Part shown: one piece after another, positions 9,601-12,048 of the stretch
Numbering within the stretch: the stretch's first letter is position 1
Layout: each line of letters begins with the position of its first letter
Assembly: GCA_028565635.1 (NCBI GenBank)
Contig: JAOXYB010048147.1
Coordinates: 1-12,048, forward strand
Direction: 5' to 3'
DNA: 12,048 nt
Source: Phoronis ovalis
Lineage: Eukaryota; Phoronida; Phoronidae
Translations under genes and position numbers: made by a program
The notes under the pieces: model-generated
Told to the model about the DNA's origin: nothing
The model's database searches: none
What the model saw: only the letters and a program-made list of their open reading frames with translations

Positions 9601-11757
9601 CACTGTCACTGTGATGTCTATCTTTTCATTTTTATTCAGAAATAACAGTGTCACATTGTATTTTGAGCCCTCAAAATAATTGTAATAAATTACATATTGT
9701 GGTATTGTCTTAATTTTATACCTTGAAGTATATTACACCCTTTCTGGGTTAATATTAGTTATAATTTTGTTTAATATTTAGAACTGAATTTCCCTCTGAT
9801 CTAACAATAAATTAATATATATTTACCACACAAATACAGCTAAATATCTTATGCCAACATCAGAAATTATATATTCTGGTAAACTCATGCACTTGAAATG
9901 GTGTAATGGACAATTAATGACATCGTAATATACTTTTCGCACAGGATTTATACGATCTAATGATTTGCCTGCAGACACGTACTAAATCACTGCCACTGCG
10001 TAGCACTACTTTGTAATGGAGTAGACAAACGTAATACAAAACATTTTAATCTCTAAAAAGATAAATAATGTAACAGAAGCTTCTAGATTTTTGTACTGTT
10101 TTTCTTAGACCTCACAAATATTTGTAGTAAACTTCAAAGAATGTTTTCCCACGATAACCTTGATTCATGTGTGTGGTTTTGAGATATGATTGATGTGTAG
10201 TCTGCAGACTATGATGAACTTCATAACATTGATTTCTTACGTTTCATCAAAAACTTAATCAGTAGTCAAGAAAACAGTGTTTCTCTACTGTACTTAGTTT
10301 TCGTGCAATTTATATTGCCGAGTGTTAATGCTGGCTTTTTTACATTGCACAAAAAATAAACTCTGTGCTCTCTGTATTTAATTATGCAACACTCCAATGA
10401 CAGTCTGTTTTAACACCTGCTATAGACACTTCAGTGTTTTCCTGTTTTCGAGAGGAATATATGATAAAGAATGCATTTTTCACTTAGATTTTCAAGATAC
10501 TTGTTCTGACCTGACGACTTAAATAAAAATTTGTTCTAGAAATGACTAGTCATTATCAAAATCAGTTTTTCTAACATTTTCATAATTAGAATTATTCGTA
10601 ATTTTCGTACATACAAATAATCCCAATGCATGATGGGTGTCACTATCATATAGTAAAACATTTTTTAAAGTATATTAAAGTTTTCTCCCATTTTCTTGAT
10701 ATTTGTAGTCATTATACGTAGAACAATTATAAGTTGTAATATGTATTCATTTTAAGGTACTGAGAATGTTGCGGCAACTACCAAAGGTAGAGAATCGAGT
10801 CCTGTTGAAAGGAAATTACCAAGCAAGACTAGTGAGAAGAAAGAAATACCTATATCTGGGTTACCTAAGGTATTAATATACAGTTTTTCTGTGGTGAAGT
10901 GTGTTTTGTAGCCATGAAACATCTTTTTATCTAGTCTAGTTTCAAATTTTTCAAAAAACTTCTAGAAAACTGAAGCTTTCTTCACAAATTTATATCGAAA
11001 TAAAACTGAACCATGTATTAATTTGCAAAAGTGTCAACAGCTTTGATTTTGATGTATTGTATATATCTGTCACCTTTCTACCATTCAGATTGTTATTATT
11101 CCAATCAACCTATATTTTTGAAATGTTAAAATGTGAAAATTTGTCCTCTTTTAGCACTTAAGAGCATTATTTATGGAGCAGCATTACTTAACAAAATGTG
11201 GTGCAATGTTTAAAAATTATGTCCATGATAACTACATAACGTATATAATTATGTATTCATGAAAGCGATGATGAAAACGATGATGGTGAGGGTGATGATG
11301 ATATCATGACATACATTATGTAATTATGTTTTCAATTAAACCAGTGGTTCATGATTACGGTGATGAAGATGATGATGATGATGATGGCAATGATGACAAC
11401 AATAACGATGCATTTAATCCATACAGTATATCGGAAAAGGATACTGTAGTTGGTGTTTAAACTCTCATCATAAAACTTTCTGGAAGACTCTACTAACAGA
11501 TTTTTATCCATTGAAGGTGTCAATTTCTTTGTGTTTTTTTGATAATTCAGAAAAGTCCCAGCATACAGGACCTGAGCACAAAAAGGTCATCTAGCATCCA
11601 GGATCTAGCTAAGAAGTCGCCGAGTACTCAGGACCTGAGTAAAGTTGCCACTCCACAGGAACCTATTATCTCAAAAAAATCTCCGAGTGCGCAGGATTTA
11701 GTCGCTGCAGCTGTCAGCAGTGCGGAATCAAAAAGACTATCAATGGAACAACAACAG
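558..11757 (+). CDS. DCTN1: Dynactin subunit 1 (p150-Glued), N-terminal part, exons 1-6 of a gene that continues beyond the window
   Basis: Spliced CDS: join(558-648, 1141-1256, 1692-1848, 2056-2223, 10757-10869, 11551-11757), 852 bases, 284 codons, no stop. p150-Glued is the largest dynactin subunit. It binds microtubules and EB/CLIP proteins through its CAP-Gly domain and links dynein to cargo and tracks in the cytoplasm. Residues 1-69 form the CAP-Gly domain: GTVAYVGAT (18-26), KWIGVVLDE (32-40), GKNSG (43-47) and GIFVRQSQ (62-69). Residues 70-284 are a low-complexity Ser/Pro/Thr/Lys linker matching the basic region before the first coiled coil. The start at 558 has A at -3, an in-frame stop upstream (501-503), and gives the short N-terminus I recall for invertebrate Glued rather than the mammalian extension. 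The canonical GKNDG is GKNSG here, as I recall for fly Glued. CLIP-170-type proteins also have CAP-Gly domains, but the single N-terminal domain and close match to p150 make DCTN1 clear. The full protein is usually about 1,200-1,300 residues. Confidence 0.93.
649..1140 (+). other. DCTN1 intron 1
   Basis: A 492-base AT-rich intron between consensus GTAAGT and TTTTAG sites. I see no exon, RNA gene or clear repeat in it. Confidence 0.85.
1141..1256 (+). CDS. DCTN1: DCTN1 coding exon 2 (rest of CAP-Gly)
   Basis: The acceptor is TTTGTTTTAG (ends 1140) and the donor is CAG|GTATTA. The exon completes Gly31 and encodes residues 32-69: [23 protein letters not shown] and GIFVRQSQ. These are the groove residues that bind C-terminal EEY/F tails of tubulin, EB1 and CLIP-170 in the family. 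The only change in the signature loop is Ser in place of Asp in GKNDG. The exon ends in phase 0. Confidence 0.95.
1257..1691 (+). other. DCTN1 intron 2
   Basis: A 435-base AT-rich intron running from GTATTA to TTTTCTAG. The minus-strand open frame inside it (1427-1639) has no family-like features. Nothing else is visible. Confidence 0.85.
1692..1848 (+). CDS. DCTN1: DCTN1 coding exon 3 (Ala/Val/Pro-rich start of linker)
   Basis: The acceptor is TTTTCTAG (ends 1691) and the donor GTGAGT is at 1849-1854. The exon encodes residues 70-121 plus one base, starting [19 protein letters not shown], which continues directly from the CAP-Gly end as IQVFEDG does in mammals. It ends in a basic stretch, [16 protein letters not shown]. 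The frame is kept and there are no stops. Linker sequence is poorly conserved, so the call rests on the join and splice signals. Confidence 0.87.
2056..2223 (+). CDS. DCTN1: DCTN1 coding exon 4 (Ser-rich linker with SxIP motif)
   Basis: The acceptor is AAACTAAG (ends 2055) and the donor GTGAGT is at 2224-2229. Both introns are phase 1, so the exon could be skipped without breaking the frame. It encodes completed Ile122, residues 123-177 and one base of Ser178. An acidic/Ser patch ([15 protein letters not shown]) is followed by a basic segment, [11 protein letters not shown] and then [14 protein letters not shown]. The last contains SGIP (residues 171-174), a match to the EB-binding SxIP motif with basic neighbours. 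The motif's function is inferred, not shown. Confidence 0.87.
2788..2793 (-). promoter_or_regulatory. Candidate polyadenylation signal (AATAAA) for the lectin gene
   Basis: Plus-strand TTTATT reads AATAAA on the minus strand. It is the nearest exact hexamer I found downstream of the lectin stop, giving a 3' UTR of roughly 530 bases. The region is AT-rich, so a chance match is quite possible. Confidence 0.25.
3319..3569 (-). CDS. C-type lectin exon 3 (C-terminal half of CTLD)
   Basis: The acceptor on the minus strand is TTTACTTTAACAG (ends 3570), and the exon runs to TAG at 3321-3319. It encodes [19 protein letters not shown], the YQPDNGG loop, SENCMEM, SWNDQPC and FICEIELI. It holds four of the six cysteines' partners and every calcium-site-2 ligand. 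Reading on upstream gives an open frame to an ATG at 3666, but the acceptor and the phase match to the next exon favour splicing. Confidence 0.9.
3319..6173 (-). CDS. C-type lectin, single CTLD, galactose-type (QPD); nested antisense in DCTN1 intron 4
   Basis: Spliced CDS on the minus strand: complement(join(3319-3569, 4128-4331, 6056-6173)), 573 bases including TAG, giving 190 residues. Residues 1-39 form a leader: basic CRRLSQK, then hydrophobic [16 protein letters not shown], as in a signal peptide cut near residue 40 (or a signal anchor). Residues 51-187 are one complete long-form C-type lectin domain. Predicted disulfides are C52-C63, C80-C185 and C161-C177. WIGG (116-119) and EGEWRW (125-130) are core motifs. 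Calcium site 2 looks intact: Q146-P147-D148, E159 and W172-N173-D174. In this family QPD favours galactose or GalNAc, and EPN favours mannose. Both introns are phase 1 with GTAAGT donors (4127-4122 and 6055-6050) and TTAACAG or TTTTCAG acceptors. A role in innate recognition or mucosal binding is typical of invertebrate secreted lectins but is inference here. The first exon is the least certain part. Confidence 0.82.
4128..4331 (-). CDS. C-type lectin exon 2 (N-terminal half of CTLD)
   Basis: The acceptor is TTTAAATTTTCAG (ends 4332) and the donor GTAAGT is at 4127-4122. The exon has 204 bases, phase 1 at both ends. It encodes a short [10 protein letters not shown] spacer, then [16 protein letters not shown], the WIQAEQYC helix and [11 protein letters not shown], which are the standard opening of a CTLD. 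Without splicing the frame continues into non-lectin sequence, so both boundaries are well supported. Confidence 0.9.
5005..5350. repeat. Two diverged tandem copies, period about 173-188 bp
   Basis: Within lectin intron 1 the stretch at about 5005-5160 is repeated at about 5173-5350. Shared landmarks in the same order are TTTCATyTGA, TATTTTAA, AAATATTwATGG, GATTGTTAA, GAACAAACAAAAT (5098 and 5271), a poly-A run, TGTTTTAG and TTGGTCAGT (5143 and 5331). Spacing differences come from A-runs. This looks like an old local duplication or two copies of an uncharacterised intronic repeat. Confidence 0.6.
6056..6173 (-). CDS. C-type lectin exon 1 (putative signal-peptide exon)
   Basis: The ATG is at 6173-6171 and the donor GTAAGT at 6055-6050, leaving one base (G) that completes Ala40 with exon 2. 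This exon was chosen because it lies upstream on the same strand, has a consensus phase-1 donor, and supplies a hydrophobic stretch ending FLNSA with small residues before the CTLD. Signal exons joined in phase 1 are typical for lectins. A TTTGTAG at about 6145-6151 (minus strand) could be an internal acceptor, in which case the start would lie in an upstream exon. Confidence 0.62.
6174..7772. other. AT-rich intronic stretch upstream of the lectin first exon
   Basis: Apart from the 15-bp tandem repeat at 7003-7047 I see no coding or RNA gene here. It should contain the lectin promoter or 5' UTR intron on the minus strand, but no promoter element is clear. An ATATATAT stretch near 6455 is too common in this base composition to call. 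Confidence 0.4.
7003..7047. repeat. Three tandem copies of a 15-bp unit (TTTAATACTCATTGA)
   Basis: 7003-7017 and 7018-7032 are identical, and 7033-7047 differs only in the last base. It is a small minisatellite in non-coding intron sequence. Confidence 0.9.
8030..10750. other. Distal intron 4, no gene seen
   Basis: This is AT-rich sequence with many stops in all frames and no recognisable exon on either strand. Minor structures are a nested foldback (8073-8192), an inverted pair with AGGTCA-type half-sites (9389-9432) and a 14-bp perfect palindrome (10198-10211). None has clear function. Confidence 0.6.
9389..9432. repeat. Short inverted repeat with AGGTCA/TGACCT half-sites
   Basis: ATTCAAAGGTCA (9389-9400) and TGACCTCTGAAT (9421-9432) pair at 11 of 12 bases around a 20-base loop that also holds AAGTCA (9406-9411). 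AGGTCA is the classic nuclear-receptor half-site. A regulatory role is only a suggestion. Confidence 0.35.
10757..10869 (+). CDS. DCTN1: DCTN1 coding exon 5 (Lys/Ser-rich linker)
   Basis: The acceptor is CATTTTAAG (ends 10756) and the donor is AAG|GTATTA. The exon completes Ser178 and encodes residues 179-215: a Thr/Ser/Glu-rich start, then basic [14 protein letters not shown] and IPISGLPK. It enters in phase 1 exactly as exon 4 requires, after an intron of about 8.5 kb, and leaves in phase 0 into exon 6. The amino-acid style matches exons 3, 4 and 6. It lies in the basic region that is alternatively spliced in mammalian DCTN1, so it may be used tissue-specifically. Confidence 0.82.
10870..11550 (+). 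other. DCTN1 intron 5
   Basis: A 681-base intron from GTATTA to ATTCAG. It contains the GAT/ATG-rich simple repeat at 11266-11400 and otherwise AT-rich sequence. No additional exon is seen. Confidence 0.82.
11266..11400. repeat. Interrupted (GAT)n / (ATG)n microsatellite region
   Basis: Two clusters of imperfect GAT triplets, about 11266-11302 and 11359-11397. The longest clean run is about six units of GATGATGAT type near 11367-11386. Such trinucleotide tracts are often length-polymorphic. It lies wholly in intron 5. The isoleucine-rich minus-strand frame it creates is an artefact. Confidence 0.85.
11551..11757 (+). CDS. DCTN1: DCTN1 coding exon 6 (KSPSxQDL repeat exon)
   Basis: The acceptor is GATAATTCAG (ends 11550) and the donor is CAG|GTTATT. 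The exon has 69 codons, phase 0 at both ends, so it can be skipped cleanly. It encodes residues 216-284. Four related octapeptides are visible: KSPSIQDL (216-223), RSSSIQDL (227-234), KSPSTQDL (237-244) and KSPSAQDL (258-265), followed by [19 protein letters not shown]. The Ser-rich basic repeats look like phosphorylation sites, and KRLS fits a basophilic-kinase site. The end probably leads into the first coiled coil, encoded beyond the window. The exon is longer and more repetitive than the short basic exons I know from vertebrates. Confidence 0.87.
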
Positions 11758-11870
11758 GTTATTAATTTTTCTGTAATTGAATTATAGCTCAGATTATTAT
11801 TTTAATATCTAGCTGTGTGAAGTAACGCTGTCTTTATTTTATTTAAAATTGTAATTAATTTTACTTATAG

Positions 11871-12048
11871 TATCTTGGATACACGACATACACCAAATTG
11901 TTTGATGCATGTGTTTCTCCAATATTAGACTACTGTTCAAGTGTCTGGGGATTTGGTAAATACAGTAAATTTGACACGATTCAGAACAGAGCCCAAAGAG
12001 CTTTTTTGGGAGTACACCGCTTTGCTCCAAATGCTGCTTTAAATGGTG
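11871..12048 (+). mobile_element. Non-LTR retrotransposon (jockey/CR1-like LINE) reverse transcriptase fragment, runs off the window
   Basis: An open frame of 59 codons reads YLGYTTYTKLFDACVSPILD, then YCSSVWGFGKYSKFD, TIQNRAQRAFLGVHRF and APNAALNG. This is the segment just after the RT palm in many animal LINE ORF2 proteins: a (S/P)-x-LxY-x-SSVWG core followed by an IQNRA-RxxLGV helix. In frame, TAG lies directly before 11871 and the usual upstream RT sequence is missing, so the copy starts abruptly in intron 6. It may be 5'-truncated, as LINE insertions often are. The sense orientation matches DCTN1. TTACTTATAG just upstream resembles a splice acceptor, so exonisation is possible. The rest and the 3' end are outside the window. 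Confidence 0.78.

Larger units (their letters stand above)
2224..10756 (+). other. DCTN1 intron 4, about 8.5 kb, host of the nested lectin gene
   Basis: The intron runs from donor GTGAGT (2224) to acceptor TTTTAAG (10756). It holds the antisense lectin at 3319-6173. The flanks 2230-3318 and 6174-10750 and the lectin introns are AT-rich with scattered short repeats and no supported plus-strand exon. It is more than ten times longer than any other complete intron in the window. A diverged extra DCTN1 exon of phase 1-1 cannot be ruled out by eye. Confidence 0.8.

Noticed and set aside
10198-10211. Perfect 14-base palindrome TAGTCTGCAGACTA
   Set aside because: It is a single short palindrome in 12 kb with no repeated copies or context. 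No function can be argued.
11332-11523. Minus-strand frame with an isoleucine run resembling a membrane segment
   Set aside because: The isoleucines come from the GAT/ATG microsatellite read on the other strand.
11839-12030. Minus-strand 63-codon frame
   Set aside because: It is antisense to the reverse transcriptase fragment, whose plus-strand reading is clearly the meaningful one.

Overview
This is an AT-rich, intron-rich metazoan genomic window. The plus strand carries the first six coding exons of DCTN1 (dynactin p150-Glued), starting at the initiator ATG at 558. The window ends in intron 6, so only the N-terminal 284 residues are visible: the CAP-Gly domain and the Ser/Pro/Lys-rich basic linker. 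The coiled coils and C-terminus lie beyond the right edge. All five exon junctions keep one open frame with GT-AG introns. Intron style, a galactose-type secreted lectin and a LINE fragment suggest an invertebrate. A mollusc or another lophotrochozoan is my best guess, but the sequence alone does not prove the phylum.

Layout: 1-557 is upstream sequence and 5' UTR, with an imperfect inverted-repeat element at 82-281. Exons 1-4 lie at 558-648, 1141-1256, 1692-1848 and 2056-2223. Intron 4 is about 8.5 kb (2224-10756), far longer than introns 1-3 and 5 (about 0.2-0.7 kb). Exons 5 and 6 lie at 10757-10869 and 11551-11757. At 11871-12048 the open frame of a non-LTR retrotransposon reverse transcriptase enters intron 6 and runs off the window.

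The most interesting element is nested in intron 4 on the opposite strand. It is an apparently complete three-exon C-type lectin gene (6173-6056, 4331-4128, 3569-3319). The exons join by two phase-1 introns into a 190-residue protein with a hydrophobic leader and one full C-type lectin domain. That domain has six cysteines and a full calcium-site-2 set of the QPD (galactose) type. The two genes have no obvious shared function, since one product is a cytoplasmic motor adaptor and the other a probable secreted sugar-binding protein. Any link would come from overlapping, opposite transcription.

In the dynactin linker, exon 6 encodes four copies of a KSPSxQDL-like repeat. Exons 3, 4 and 5 each end just after an SG(L/I)-Pro motif, and one of these is a perfect SxIP match of the kind that binds EB proteins. 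The rest of intron 4 is AT-rich non-coding sequence with a few simple, tandem or inverted repeats. I see no tRNA, rRNA, CRISPR array or prokaryotic feature.
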